Notes: generated by a model not told the origin, from the sequence alone. Numbered from the stretch's first letter, positions 27,685-40,119 are shown. The stretch: DNA of 64,000 bases from Granulicella sp. WH15 (GCF_009914315.1 NZ_CP042596.1:4216001-4280000); one strand, 5' to 3'. Program-made: numbers and translations.

Positions 27685-29286
27685 TTAGAGGGTGTAGCGG
27701 TCGGTCTTGTCGAGCATTACGTCCTTGGCGTCGCGGCTGCCGAAGCTGCGGAAGTCGCGGGTGTTGCTCAGCGCGAAGGCCGGGGTGCCGCGGCCCATGC
27801 GCAGGCGGAAGATGTCCAGGCCGTTGACCTCGTGCGCCCAGACGGCGGGACGCTGGTCCGGCTTCTCCGTGGCGATCTCGATGTTGCTCAGCTCGAGGTT
27901 GCGGGCGTGGCGCAGGAAGAAGCCGCGCGCGGGCAGCGTGCCGAACATGCTGGCCTCGGGGTAAGCTCCGGGCAGCTCGGGCGGGTTCATCGCCGCCCAC
28001 TCGGCCGTGCCGCCACCGAGATTCGAGAGGTACATGTCGCTGATCTTGATGTCTTCGACCAGGACGCCGGGGACGCCGCTGACGATGGAGGGGTACTCCG
28101 CCGCCGAGCCAATGCTGGTGAAGTTCGAGAGGACGACGCGGCGCAGGACACCGGGCGCTACGCCCTTCGGCCCACGCATACGGGTACCCAGGCGCAGGAA
28201 GATGGGCGCGTGGACGGCTCCGCGGAGGACCAGATTTGTGACCGTGATGTCTTCGATGTAGGCACCGTCTACCGTCTCGAGCGCGAAGCCGCGGCACCCC
28301 TCGAGGATACAGTTGGTGATGGTGATGTTGCGGAAGCCGCCGTTGGACTCGGTGCCGCACTTGATGCGGCCGACGGCCTTGCGCTCCTGTGAGTAGTTGG
28401 CGCGCTTGAAGGTGCCATCGAGCAGGGTGCCGAACTCGTAGAGACCGGTGACGTAGCAGTTGGAGATGGTGACGTTCTCGGTGGAGCGGGCGTAGCCGAG
28501 GGCGAAGGAGCTTTTGGGGCAGATGGCGTCGTCCCACGGCGAGTTGACGGCGCAGTTCGAGACGCGGACGTTGCGGCAGCAGTCGATGTCTATGCCGTCG
28601 CGGTTGGTATCGATGGTGAGGCCGTCGATGATGACGTTATCGACGGCGGTGAGGAGGACGCCGAAGTGGCCGCCCATGAGAATGGAGAAGTCGCGCAGGG
28701 TGACGTTGCGGCAATTCTTGAGCGCGATGGCCTTGTTGCCGACGCCGGGGCTCTCGGCCAGGGGCAATTCGCCCGACTCACCGCGGCTGAGGCCCTTGCC
28801 CCAGATGAGGCCGGGGCCGTAGATGGAGACGTTCTCGAGGCCGTCGCCGTAGATGAGGGAGTTGGGCCAGTGGTTGTGGCCGTAGTCCTGGTAGGCCTCC
28901 CACGGCTGGGCGGGACCGGCTGCGTCGTAGCCGCCGGTGGTGGTGCCCTCGTTGGGAACGCTGGCGGCGAGGATGGTCGCGCCCGCGTCGAGGTGCAGGG
29001 AGATGTGGCTCTTGAGCCGGATGGTGTAGGAGGCGTAGGTGCCTGCCGGGAAGTGGACGGTGCCACCTCCTGCTGCGGCTGCGGCCTCGATGGCCCGGTT
29101 GATGGCGGGGCTGTCGATAGTGGAGCCGTCGCCGACTGCGCCGAAGCTGCGGACGTTGAAGTTGCCGGTGGCGGGCGTGGCCGCCTTGTGGGCTTGGGCC
29201 TGAAGCGAGTGGGCCTCAAAGGCAGTGGGAATGAGCGCGGCGGCGATGCCGGTCGAGCCACGGCGGAGGAAGTCTCTGCGGATCAT
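27685..29286 (-). CDS. Tat-exported GH28-family pectin hydrolase (polygalacturonase-like)
   Basis: A 533-aa right-handed beta-helix enzyme. The twin-arginine leader MIRRDFLRRGSTGIAAALIP is followed by FNVRSFGAVGDGSTIDSPAINRAI, the usual N-terminal signature. The catalytic Asp motifs appear as TNRDGIDIDCC (normally NTDG) and SPWDDAICPKS. The GHG His motif is not obvious, so activity on polygalacturonate is likely but not certain. Lies between GH10 and GH3 on the same strand. Confidence 0.85.
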   Translation of the reverse strand: MIRRDFLRRGSTGIAAALIPTAFEAHSLQAQAHKAATPATGNFNVRSFGAVGDGSTIDSPAINRAIEAAAAAGGGTVHFPAGTYASYTIRLKSHISLHLDAGATILAASVPNEGTTTGGYDAAGPAQPWEAYQDYGHNHWPNSLIYGDGLENVSIYGPGLIWGKGLSRGESGELPLAESPGVGNKAIALKNCRNVTLRDFSILMGGHFGVLLTAVDNVIIDGLTIDTNRDGIDIDCCRNVRVSNCAVNSPWDDAICPKSSFALGYARSTENVTISNCYVTGLYEFGTLLDGTFKRANYSQERKAVGRIKCGTESNGGFRNITITNCILEGCRGFALETVDGAYIEDITVTNLVLRGAVHAPIFLRLGTRMRGPKGVAPGVLRRVVLSNFTSIGSAAEYPSIVSGVPGVLVEDIKISDMYLSNLGGGTAEWAAMNPPELPGAYPEASMFGTLPARGFFLRHARNLELSNIEIATEKPDQRPAVWAHEVNGLDIFRLRMGRGTPAFALSNTRDFRSFGSRDAKDVMLDKTDRYTL

Positions 29287-29301
29287 AAGTCTCCTGTCGA
29301 G

Positions 29302-30462
29302 CTAGGCTTTGGCGCGATGGTCGAAGGCATCGCGGATAGCGAAGAAGGCCGGTTTGGGGCGGTAGTCGTTGTCGAAGGGCAGCGAGCGCTGGGGCCGGTT
29401 GGGCTGCTTGCGGTGGTGAGTGGGGCCATCGTTGAGCCAGGTGTGGCTGTCGCCGACACCCCATATGAGCAGGTCCTTGACGGAGGGCTCGGCGAGAGCG
29501 ACGTTGAGGAAGTCGCGATAGGTGGCCGCGATGGTCTCGTCTCGCTTGGCTACATCGTTGTAGGCGAGGTCGTCCTCGTTGACGTCCAGCTCGGTGAGGT
29601 AGATCTGAAGGCCCATCTCGCGAACGGCGGCCATGTACTCGCGCAGGCCCTTGCCGATGGTGGAGGGAGAACCGGCCTTGATGTGGGACTGGATGCCTAC
29701 GGCGTCCAGAGGCACGCCCTTGGTCTTGAGGCTGCGCAGGAACTCGAGGATGACCTTGCGGCGCTCGCCGTCCTCCTCGTTGTCGTACTCGACGCCGTAG
29801 TCGTTGTAGGTGAGGATGAGCTTCGGGTCAGCCTGGCGAGCGGCGCGGAAGGCGATGTCGATGTACTCGGGGCCGAGACGCTTGTACCAGGGTGAGTCGC
29901 GGAAGCCGCCGGGCTGCTTGTCCTTGGGCAGAATGGCCTCGTTGACGACGTCCCAAGACTGCATCTTGCCCTTGTAGCGGCCGACGACGGTGGCGATGTG
30001 CTCTTCGAGGAAGTGGCGCGCGTTCTCCTTGGTGACGGTGGCTTCGAACCAGGACGGGATGGACTCGTGCCAGGCGAGCGTGTGGCCGCGAAGCTTGATC
30101 TTGTGCTTATGGGCGAAGTCGACGAAGGTGTCGGCGTCGGTGAAGTCGAACTTGTCGGGCGCGGGGCGGAGAGCAACCCACTTGAGCGCCAGCTCGGGCA
30201 CCAGGATGCTGGCCTGCTCGGTCAGAATGCGGGTGTAGACGGGATCGGTCCGGAGAAGATGGACGTTAACCGCAAAGCCGGTGAGGAGGCCGTGCTTGTG
30301 TGCGTGAGCCTTCAGGGAGTTACGGCCGGTGATGTCGGCGTCTGACGCCGCAGCCCAGGCCAGCGGCGTGGAAAGCACAGAAGCGGCCAAGGCGGCGGAG
30401 CCGGTGCGCAGAAGATCTCTGCGTGTGAGGTTGGAGCTGCTATTGCGTGCGTGATCTTTCAA
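29302..30462 (-). CDS. Tat-exported GH10 endo-1,4-beta-xylanase
   Basis: A 386-aa TIM-barrel xylanase. A twin-arginine leader (TRRDLLRTGSAALAAS) precedes the barrel. The GHTLAWH strand-3 motif, the acid/base in WDVVNEA (Glu175) and the nucleophile in LTELDVNE (Glu291) are all present. It ends 15 bp before the GH28 start, so both are probably one transcript with GH3 further down. It would release xylo-oligosaccharides for the GH3 enzyme. Confidence 0.94.
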   Translation of the reverse strand: MKDHARNSSSNLTRRDLLRTGSAALAASVLSTPLAWAAASDADITGRNSLKAHAHKHGLLTGFAVNVHLLRTDPVYTRILTEQASILVPELALKWVALRPAPDKFDFTDADTFVDFAHKHKIKLRGHTLAWHESIPSWFEATVTKENARHFLEEHIATVVGRYKGKMQSWDVVNEAILPKDKQPGGFRDSPWYKRLGPEYIDIAFRAARQADPKLILTYNDYGVEYDNEEDGERRKVILEFLRSLKTKGVPLDAVGIQSHIKAGSPSTIGKGLREYMAAVREMGLQIYLTELDVNEDDLAYNDVAKRDETIAATYRDFLNVALAEPSVKDLLIWGVGDSHTWLNDGPTHHRKQPNRPQRSLPFDNDYRPKPAFFAIRDAFDHRAKA

Positions 30463-30510
30463 ACCATCCTCCTTTGAGGGTTGTCGAGACGTGCCTGTAA
30501 CGATGGCGCG

Positions 30511-30559
30511 AGGCCACAGATATCTCCGAAGACCTGGGGAGACGGGATATCTGTGGCCT
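30511..30559. terminator. Perfect 14-bp hairpin after the receptor gene
   Basis: AGGCCACAGATATC (30511-30524) pairs with GATATCTGTGGCCT (30546-30559) around a 21-nt loop, 36 bp beyond the receptor stop and before the GH10 gene on the same strand. No T-tract is visible, so it may attenuate or protect the 3' end rather than fully stop transcription. Confidence 0.65.
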
Positions 30560-30595
30560 CATTCGCCAACCTTACTCGGAGCACCGAGGAGGCGG

Positions 30596-33500
30596 TTAGA
30601 AGACCAGCTTGGCGGAGAACTGCGCGATACGGGGATCGTTCGCGCTGGCTCCGTTCTGCGGGGTCGTACCGGTAATCCGGCCGAACGGTCCGCCGAGTGT
30701 CGTATTAGGATCGCCAAAGTTGGTGTGGTTGAAGAGGTTGAAGTACTCGGCACGTACCTGCAGAGCAGCCCGGGACGTGACAGCAAAGTTGCGGGTAAGG
30801 GCCATATCCACGTCGGTGTAACGTGGTCCGCGGAAGGAACCCTTGGCGATGTTGCCGTAGCTATTCCCAGGGGCGGCCGGATTAGCCGTCGGATTAGCAA
30901 AAGCAGCCGGATTGAGGCCATTCTTGCAGTGAGCAGTGGTCCCGCAGGCCGTTCCACCATAGGGGTTGACGCCTGGGATCAGGACTGCACGATCACGATT
31001 CTGCGAGGAACCATCGATGTTGCTTGACGCAGCAAGGATTGTGAGGGGATCGCCGCTGCGAGTCTGGAAGAGACCCGAAGCCTGCCAGCCGTTGACGATA
31101 TAGCGAACCGCTCCCGGAGCGTCCTTCAAGACCTTGGGAACCTCGTACACGAACGAGATGGAGGCTACGTGAGTGTGATCGAAGTCTGACGGGCCATGAT
31201 CGAGGCGCTTGAAGTTGGGCTCATAGATCGGGAAGACATAAGAGCTGCTGGAAGCAATGGCGGTAGAAGACTGGTTGTAGGCGGTGCTGTCGATTGCCTT
31301 GGACCATGTGTAGTTGGCCAGGATGGTGAGACCGGAGCGCATACGCTGCTCCGCGGAGAACTGCAGCGAATTGTAGCTTGCGTTACCGCCCATGTTGGCT
31401 TCGGTAATGGACTGGGTATAGCAGCTGTTTGTAGCAGAGCAACCGGTCGGATTATAAAGGCGACGATTGTAACGAGGATCGTTAACCGGCACCGCATCCG
31501 CGTTCAACGTCGGGTTGATGTCCACTGGCACCCACTGGTGGCTGCTATGAGAGCCGACGTAGGCAATGCGAGTCAAGAGGTTGTTGGTGATCTGCTGCTC
31601 CAGCGTGAGGTTGTACGAGTAGGTGATTGGCGTAGCAAAGGGCCGGAACGGATCGTAGGTGAGGAACGCCTGCGTCGGGATCGGCGAGGTGTTCAGCGGA
31701 GGCTGTGCCGCCGGGAACGGATTGGCGCTTCCGGTGCTGCCATAAGGATCGCTGAAGTTGATGACAGTATTGCCGGCCGTGGTGGAACCGAGGACCGAGC
31801 TGACGTTGAAGTTGGTGATGAACGGCGAGGTGTTGGAGTAGATGTTATAGAACACGCTGCTCATACGGGAGTCGTAGAAGGAGCCGCCGCCGCCGTGAAG
31901 GCTGGTCTTGCCGTCGCCAAAAACATCCCATGCAAAACCGATGCGCGGCATGAAGTGGGTGTAGATGTTCGGCACGCCATTGGGGTTGAAACCGGGGTCG
32001 CCAGCGAATTTGAGACCGGCAGGCGCGAGCGGAAAGACCGTCGAGTGGGTGTTGGAGGCGTAGGCATCGGGGAAGAAGCTGCCCATGCGGCCTTCCTTCT
32101 CATGCCAGGGCAGGAAGGGCTCGTAGCGAACTCCGTAGGTGAGGGTGAAGCGACGGCCGATCTTCCAGGCGTCCTGACCGTAGAAGCCGAAGAAGTGGCC
32201 ACGCAGGTTGAGGAACTGGCCCGATGCCTGGCTGAACTGCTGCACATAACCGGTGAGGAAACTGGCTATCGCGTCGTTGGTAACGGTGGCGTTGAAGGTG
32301 AAGAGACCAGGCTGCTGGTAGAGATTGTTGACGTCTACCTTGGACTGCTCACCGTGGAAGCCGACGGCGATGTTGTGGCTGCCGGCCTGGATGTGAACGT
32401 CGTCTCCGAGGGTGTAGTTGGCGCGGTTAAAGGTTCCCTGCGGGTTATCGCCGATGTTGAAGAAGGTGGCGCTGGTGGTTCCAACCAGGATCTGGTTGAT
32501 CTGTTTGAAGTCAGGCTGCCAGATGTTGACGCCGAGATCGTTAACATTGATCGATCCGGGGAGCGGTCCGCGGCCAGCCTGCTCGAGCTGGTAGCTGACG
32601 ATCAGGTTGTTGAGGATGTGGTCCGAGAAAGTATGGGTCTCGGAGAGCAACGCATTGTAGTAGTGGATGTTGGCCGAGTCTGCATAGGTGAGCAGGTTCT
32701 GGAGATTGAGCACACCCTGAAGGCTGTAGCCATCGGAGAAGTAGCGGGCGGTCAACCGGTCCTTCGAGGTCAGATCCTGGTCGACGCGGGCGGTAACCTC
32801 ACCGAGCGAGGTGAAGTTGGGCTTCACGAAGGTAAAGGACCCATTCGCATCCGGGGTGGGCAGGTACTTCAGCAATGCCAGAGAGGACTTGTTGAAGGCG
32901 GTGGTGGGGATGTGAGCGGTGTACGAGTTGCCGCCATTGGCCGTGTAGGGGTAGCACTGCGCCGCATTCGCCGGAGTGGTGGCGAGGGAGGGGTTCGCAA
33001 TACAGGCACTGTTGAAGGCTGTGGTGCCGGGAGCGGCCGCGCTGGTGAAGTTGAAGTTGCCCGCGAGCTGGTCGGCGGTGGGCAGCGTGTCAGCAGTAGC
33101 GCTGACCGAAGAGGTGTGCGCGATGGTCTTCTGGTAGCCGACGAAGAAGAAGGTGTGCTTGTTCTTGAAGAGGCCGGGGATCTCGACCGGGCCGCCGACG
33201 GTGCCGCCGAACTGGTTGCGCTTCAGGGGATCGACGGTCTTTACGCCGTTGACGTAGCTGAAGTAGTTGGCCGCGTTGAAGGCACGGTTGCGGACGAACT
33301 CGAAGAGGTCTCCGTGGAACTTGTTACCGCCGCTCTTGGTGATGATGTTGACGACACCGCCGGCGTTCTGGCCGTACTCGGCGTTGTAGTTGCTGGTGGC
33401 GACACTGAACTCCTGGACCGCATCGGGCATCGGGAAGGGCGCGTTGACGTTGGTGTACTCGTCGACGTTGTTGCCACCGTCGAGCAGGTAGTTAGTCTGA

Positions 33501-34087
33501 CCGACGCGGGTGCCGTTGGCCGAAATGGTGACGGCTGAGGGGAAGGTCTTGGTGGCGCCCTGGTCGGCGCCGGCGTTGGGAGCGGTGACGACACCGGCTA
33601 CCAGCGTGGTGAGGCTGGCCGCGTTACGGCCGTTGAGGGGCAGCTCGATGACCTGCTGCTCGCCGATGACCTGTGAGACACCGCCTGAGGTGACGTTGAT
33701 CTGAGCCGCGTTGGCCTCGACCGTGACGGTCTGGGTCTCGGAGCCGATCTGCAGGGGAACGTTGATGGTCAGGCTCTGGTCGGCCTGCAGGAGGATGCCG
33801 GTCTGGTCGTAGTTCTGGAATCCCTTGGAGGAGACGTCCAGCTTGTAGTTCGACGGGGGAACGGATGGGAAGACGAAGAGACCGTCGTCGTGGCTCTGGA
33901 CGGTGGTGGTCTGGCCGGTCTTGATCTCGGTGAGGACTACGGTAGCGCCGGGTACCGAGGCACCGGTGGAGTCGACGACCGTACCGTTAATAGTTCCCAA
34001 GCCCTGGGCGAAGGCTGCGCTGGGCAGGCAAAGGTAAAGGGCACAGGCGAGGGCGATGCCTCGGATGAGCCGGAAGGCGGTGTTCAT
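30596..34087 (-). CDS. Oar-type TonB-dependent receptor (xylan/pectin locus)
   Basis: A 1163-aa outer-membrane protein. Signal peptide (ALACALYLCLPSAAFA), then a carboxypeptidase-regulatory-like domain (GTINGTVVDSTGASVPGATVVLTE ... VFPSVPPSNYKLDVSSKGF), a plug (VIELPLNGRNAASLT ... EYGQNAGGVVNIITKSGGN) and a long barrel ending in FSAKLVF. AGGAG lies 8 bp before ATG 34087. It sits immediately upstream of GH10, GH28 and GH3 on the same strand, suggesting uptake of their oligosaccharide products. No SusD-like partner is seen. Confidence 0.92.
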   Translation of the reverse strand: MNTAFRLIRGIALACALYLCLPSAAFAQGLGTINGTVVDSTGASVPGATVVLTEIKTGQTTTVQSHDDGLFVFPSVPPSNYKLDVSSKGFQNYDQTGILLQADQSLTINVPLQIGSETQTVTVEANAAQINVTSGGVSQVIGEQQVIELPLNGRNAASLTTLVAGVVTAPNAGADQGATKTFPSAVTISANGTRVGQTNYLLDGGNNVDEYTNVNAPFPMPDAVQEFSVATSNYNAEYGQNAGGVVNIITKSGGNKFHGDLFEFVRNRAFNAANYFSYVNGVKTVDPLKRNQFGGTVGGPVEIPGLFKNKHTFFFVGYQKTIAHTSSVSATADTLPTADQLAGNFNFTSAAAPGTTAFNSACIANPSLATTPANAAQCYPYTANGGNSYTAHIPTTAFNKSSLALLKYLPTPDANGSFTFVKPNFTSLGEVTARVDQDLTSKDRLTARYFSDGYSLQGVLNLQNLLTYADSANIHYYNALLSETHTFSDHILNNLIVSYQLEQAGRGPLPGSINVNDLGVNIWQPDFKQINQILVGTTSATFFNIGDNPQGTFNRANYTLGDDVHIQAGSHNIAVGFHGEQSKVDVNNLYQQPGLFTFNATVTNDAIASFLTGYVQQFSQASGQFLNLRGHFFGFYGQDAWKIGRRFTLTYGVRYEPFLPWHEKEGRMGSFFPDAYASNTHSTVFPLAPAGLKFAGDPGFNPNGVPNIYTHFMPRIGFAWDVFGDGKTSLHGGGGSFYDSRMSSVFYNIYSNTSPFITNFNVSSVLGSTTAGNTVINFSDPYGSTGSANPFPAAQPPLNTSPIPTQAFLTYDPFRPFATPITYSYNLTLEQQITNNLLTRIAYVGSHSSHQWVPVDINPTLNADAVPVNDPRYNRRLYNPTGCSATNSCYTQSITEANMGGNASYNSLQFSAEQRMRSGLTILANYTWSKAIDSTAYNQSSTAIASSSSYVFPIYEPNFKRLDHGPSDFDHTHVASISFVYEVPKVLKDAPGAVRYIVNGWQASGLFQTRSGDPLTILAASSNIDGSSQNRDRAVLIPGVNPYGGTACGTTAHCKNGLNPAAFANPTANPAAPGNSYGNIAKGSFRGPRYTDVDMALTRNFAVTSRAALQVRAEYFNLFNHTNFGDPNTTLGGPFGRITGTTPQNGASANDPRIAQFSAKLVF

Positions 34088-34423
34088 GTAGGTCTCCTGG
34101 AAAACATTACTGCGGGTTAGTGCTTGTCTGCTGATAACGCCGGGGAGGAAGAAACGAGGGGCCGGAGTGCTTCCGGTCGATAGAATGCGTAGTTTTGACA
34201 CGCCTGATTCGCTCCCTGATCGTTTGGCTCCTCATAATCGTCGCGCATTGGTTTGATGCCTGCTGCGCGAGGATGGGACCTCAGCTGATCGAAGGGCTTT
34301 GTATCGACGCAAAGAGACAACAAGATAGACAGGTACGGTTCCTGACCGTCAGGTTTTGGAATATCTTGTTTATTTTCTTATGCTTAACAAATTTACTCAA
34401 GGGCTGCTCTGATGGCAAAACGG
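34088..34423. other. 336-bp regulatory gap between receptor and regulator genes
   Basis: No convincing gene. It must contain the minus-strand promoter of the receptor gene and the 3' end of the upstream regulator transcript. The notable content is the nested inverted repeat at 34319-34370, listed separately. The stretch around 34360-34400 is markedly AT-rich compared with its surroundings. Confidence 0.6.
34319..34370. promoter_or_regulatory. Nested palindrome: operator or terminator
   Basis: Outer arms AACAAGATA (34319-34327) and TATCTTGTT (34362-34370) enclose a perfect 13-bp palindrome CCTGACCGTCAGG (34341-34353). It lies 54 bp beyond the stop of the regulator gene and about 230 bp upstream of the receptor start. 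It could be the regulator's terminator, an operator for the xylan/pectin genes, or both. Confidence 0.45.
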
Positions 34424-35722
34424 CTACTCCACCGAGACCGCCAAAACCTTCGGAGGGCCGGGTGTGTCGTCGGTTACGGTGGTTCCAAGCACAATCTGGA
34501 GGTTCCGGTGGGCGTCGTCGAGCGGTGCGGACTTGACGATGGACTGGACGAGGTTGGGGTCGGTGAGGAACTCGCCTGCGGCCTGGGTGCCGTAGGTGTA
34601 GAGGCCGCCAATGACGATGACGACGTGGCCGGTGTCTGAGTTCCAAATGCGGGAGATCAAGGCGAAGTCGTGCAGTGCCGGGCCGCCGTGCTTGTGCACC
34701 TTGGGCTGGTCGGTTCCCCAGCTCCAAGCGCGGCTGGTGGGATTTTTTGTGTCTTTAATATAGATAAGGTGTTTTTCGGCGTCGAGGGCCAAGGTGTAGC
34801 GGAGCTGGTTGGTAAGCCGGAGGCTCCACTCGTTGTTGAAGGCTCCAATGAGAACGGCTGGCCCCTCACGCAGATCGGAGAAGGAGCTGACGCTCTCGCG
34901 GCGGATGAGTACCTTTTTGCCGTGCGACTCGAGGGTACCCACCACGCTCGCGATGGTGACCATGTCGGCGAAGGGGACGGTGGGGGCGGCGGTGGCCTGG
35001 AGGGTCGGGAGGGAGGCGTCCTGGTTGTCCGCCGTGGGGCTGGGGGTCGGGGGGCCGTTGGGCACGTCGCCGACGGCGAGCAAGACCGAGCCGGGGGAGT
35101 CGAGAATGGGACGCCAGAAGATGTCCTGAGTGGCCTGAGCGTGGAAGCGTCCGTAGGCCACGCCGCTGAGGATCACGAGAACGGCGAGGCCGAGACCGAA
35201 GAAGAGCGAGCGCCGGTGGGAGGCGGCGGAGATGGTCGCGGCGGGAGTGGGCTCTGGCGGGGGAACGCTTCCCTCGGCCTGGGCCGTGGCGATGGTTGTC
35301 GGAGCCGCCGAAGCGGCAGGCTCCGGGGCGACCTCCGGTTCCGGCGGCAGGGGCTGCGTGGGCAGCGTGAAGTGGGGAACGTAAGAGCCGGGGACCAGGC
35401 TCATACGAATCTCGGAACGGTGCTTCTCCTCGCCGTAGTAGATGGCGAGCCGCTTGCGCAGCTCGATAGCCGCGGTGCGGACGACGTGGTCCATGTTGGT
35501 GTCGTAGGAGGGCGCTCGACCGAAGACCTCGACCCCGATGGTGCGCTCCTTGATCTGGTCCGCGGAGCCTTTTAAGGTCTGGTCGACGACGTAGCGAAGA
35601 AACTCGATGGAGCGCTTGCTGGAACGGAAGACTGTGTCCTGTACCAGCAGGTCGAGTTGTTCCCGAATCTTCTCGTCGCTCAGTTCGATACTGGGATCTT
35701 GTTCCACTTCAGATCTAAGCAT
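34424..35722 (-). CDS. Membrane-anchored protein with predicted N-terminal regulatory domain
   Basis: A 432-aa protein of unknown function. The N-terminal 110 residues (LDLLVQDTVFRSSKRSIEFL ... LKGSADQIKERTIGVEVFGR ... VVRTAAIELRKRLAIYYGEE) resemble a domain I recall from many acidobacterial and rhizobial regulators and adenylate-cyclase-like proteins, possibly DNA-binding. A Pro/Ala-rich linker leads to one membrane helix (SLFFGLGLAVLVILSGVAYG), then a C-terminal alpha/beta domain of about 230 residues (GPAVLIGAFNNEWSLRLT). The topology suggests a one-component sensor with cytoplasmic output. It lies upstream of the receptor/xylanase genes. Confidence 0.65.
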   Translation of the reverse strand: MLRSEVEQDPSIELSDEKIREQLDLLVQDTVFRSSKRSIEFLRYVVDQTLKGSADQIKERTIGVEVFGRAPSYDTNMDHVVRTAAIELRKRLAIYYGEEKHRSEIRMSLVPGSYVPHFTLPTQPLPPEPEVAPEPAASAAPTTIATAQAEGSVPPPEPTPAATISAASHRRSLFFGLGLAVLVILSGVAYGRFHAQATQDIFWRPILDSPGSVLLAVGDVPNGPPTPSPTADNQDASLPTLQATAAPTVPFADMVTIASVVGTLESHGKKVLIRRESVSSFSDLREGPAVLIGAFNNEWSLRLTNQLRYTLALDAEKHLIYIKDTKNPTSRAWSWGTDQPKVHKHGGPALHDFALISRIWNSDTGHVVIVIGGLYTYGTQAAGEFLTDPNLVQSIVKSAPLDDAHRNLQIVLGTTVTDDTPGPPKVLAVSVE

Positions 35723-35859
35723 ATCAATTCCAGTAACGGGGATTCCAGTCTGCGAATATCATTCCGGCCTGCGCGTCTTTAGGATACGCCGTGGCGCGTC
35801 CCAAAAGGGGAAGACACGCCGCAGCACGGAGTACCAGGGGTAGATGCTGCCGAGTTTGG

Positions 35860-36812
35860 CTAAGGTTTTGCAGCTTCCGCCGCAGCTACTATCTCCGGTG
35901 CTGGCGAGTCTGCATAGATGATGCGATTTCTCCCCTGCTCCTTAGCCCTATAGAGAGCCTGGTCGACCAGCTTCAATACCTGCTCGACCGAAACCGGCTG
36001 CTGCCAAGATTCGATGGTGGTAGCTCCGGCACTGAGCGAGACAAGAAGTGGGCCGGTGACGGTCTCGCAGGGAGTGGAGCGGATCGCGTTCCGTAGCTGC
36101 TCGGCGCGGAGCTGGAGGTGATCCCGGTCGATGCCGCCGAGGACGATGAGAAACTCCTCCCCGCCGTAACGGCCGACCGAGTCGTGCGCCCGCACCGACG
36201 ACAGCATGCGGCGGGAGATCTCTTCGAGAACCGAGTCGCCCGCCTGGTGGCCGTGGGTGTCATTGATAAACTTGAAGTAATCGACGTCGCAGAGGATCAC
36301 CGAAACCGGCAGGCCGTCTCGACGGGAGCGGCTTAGCTCGCTCTGCAGAAGCGACATGATGGCTCCGCGATCCCACAACGAGGTGAGGGCGTCGTGCGTA
36401 GCCTTGAAACGCATATTCTCGCGCGCTTCGACCAGCTTGTTTTCCAGCTCCAGGATGCGTCGTCCGGTGTGCAGCCGGGCCTTCAGCTCGGCGGGATCGC
36501 AGGGCTTGGTCAGGTAGTCGTCCGCGCCTGCCTCAAGGCCCTGCACCACGTCTTCGCTCGACTCCTTGGAGGTGAGCAACACTATATAGATATAGGACTC
36601 TTCGTGGAGGTTGCGGACCTCTCGACAGACGCCCAGGCCGTCCAGCTCGGGCATCATCCAGTCGACCAGCGCCAAGCGGGGGCCGTCCGGTTTGGCCAGC
36701 TCGCTGACGGCCTCGCGTCCGTTGGCGGCTGTGGTTACCTGATAGCCGCTCTGCTCAAGGATGCGAGCCATCATGCGGCGAGATATCGGATCGTCATCTG
36801 CTACAAGGATCT

Positions 36813-36816
<4 letters not shown>
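35860..36816 (-). CDS. Response regulator with GGDEF diguanylate cyclase output
   Basis: A 318-aa PleD/WspR-like regulator. Receiver: acidic pocket DDD (7-9), phospho-acceptor Asp52 (VDWMMP), Lys104 (TKP). GGDEF domain from about residue 140: [15 protein letters not shown] and intact GGEEF (218-222) predict active c-di-GMP synthesis. An inhibitory-site RxxD (RAHD, 209-212) lies five residues before GGEEF, so product inhibition is likely. The start codon overlaps the stop of the hybrid kinase gene (ATGA), making that kinase its probable phosphate source. Confidence 0.93.
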
Positions 36817-39623
<2,807 letters not shown>

Positions 39624-39810
39624 GAATTGACCTCTGCTGCCGATAAATCCCCATCACAATCATACTTACTTCCGAGCCTGATCCGGTATGCGCTTTGTGA
39701 CTCTATCTATCACTGATTGCAGGAACTTAAGCAGAAATACAGATCTCATTCCCCATATGGATATTGAGTGTTCGCTATCAATTGACAGAAACATAAACTA
39801 TATTCAATCT

Positions 39811-40119
39811 ATGATCCGCAAGTACACCACCATTCACATGCAGTTGCCATGGAAGATCGTCATCGGCCTGTTGTGCATTGCGTTGGTGCTGCTTGGCGGA
39901 ACACTGTCTGTCGTCCATTCTCACAACCAAGGCAGCGTTTCGCGTGCTGATTGCGGCCTGTGCGCTACAGCGCATTTGACCATTCAGCTTACAGCGGCAC
40001 CTCCGCAGATACCGGCGTCCGAGGTCTATTCCAAAGTAGAGGCAGCACTTCCTGTTGCCCGCCCACGTACCTTATCCCGATTCGCGCTGTTTACACGCCC
40101 CCCGCCTGCCAACGCCTAA
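39811..40119 (+). CDS. Small membrane protein with His/Cys motifs
   Basis: About 102 aa, unrecognised. One hydrophobic helix (WKIVIGLLCIALVLLGGTLSVV) is followed by VHSHNQGSVSRADCGLCATAHL, which has two His, a CxxC and another His, as a metal-binding site might. The C-terminal part is Pro/Arg-rich. The start is uncertain (ATG 39688, 39757, 39811 or 39838), none with a good ribosome-binding site. It precedes a TonB-dependent receptor and a MerC-like gene, so a metal role is plausible (inference). Confidence 0.55.
   Translation: MIRKYTTIHMQLPWKIVIGLLCIALVLLGGTLSVVHSHNQGSVSRADCGLCATAHLTIQLTAAPPQIPASEVYSKVEAALPVARPRTLSRFALFTRPPPANA

Noticed and set aside
31196..33538. 780-codon frame opposite the first receptor
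   Set aside because: Same reason: no domain, and composition is explained by the opposite strand.
39770..39815. Zur- or Fur-like site before the metal-type locus
   Set aside because: The AT-rich GAAACATAAACTATATTC stretch is not a real palindrome; only the outer three bases pair.
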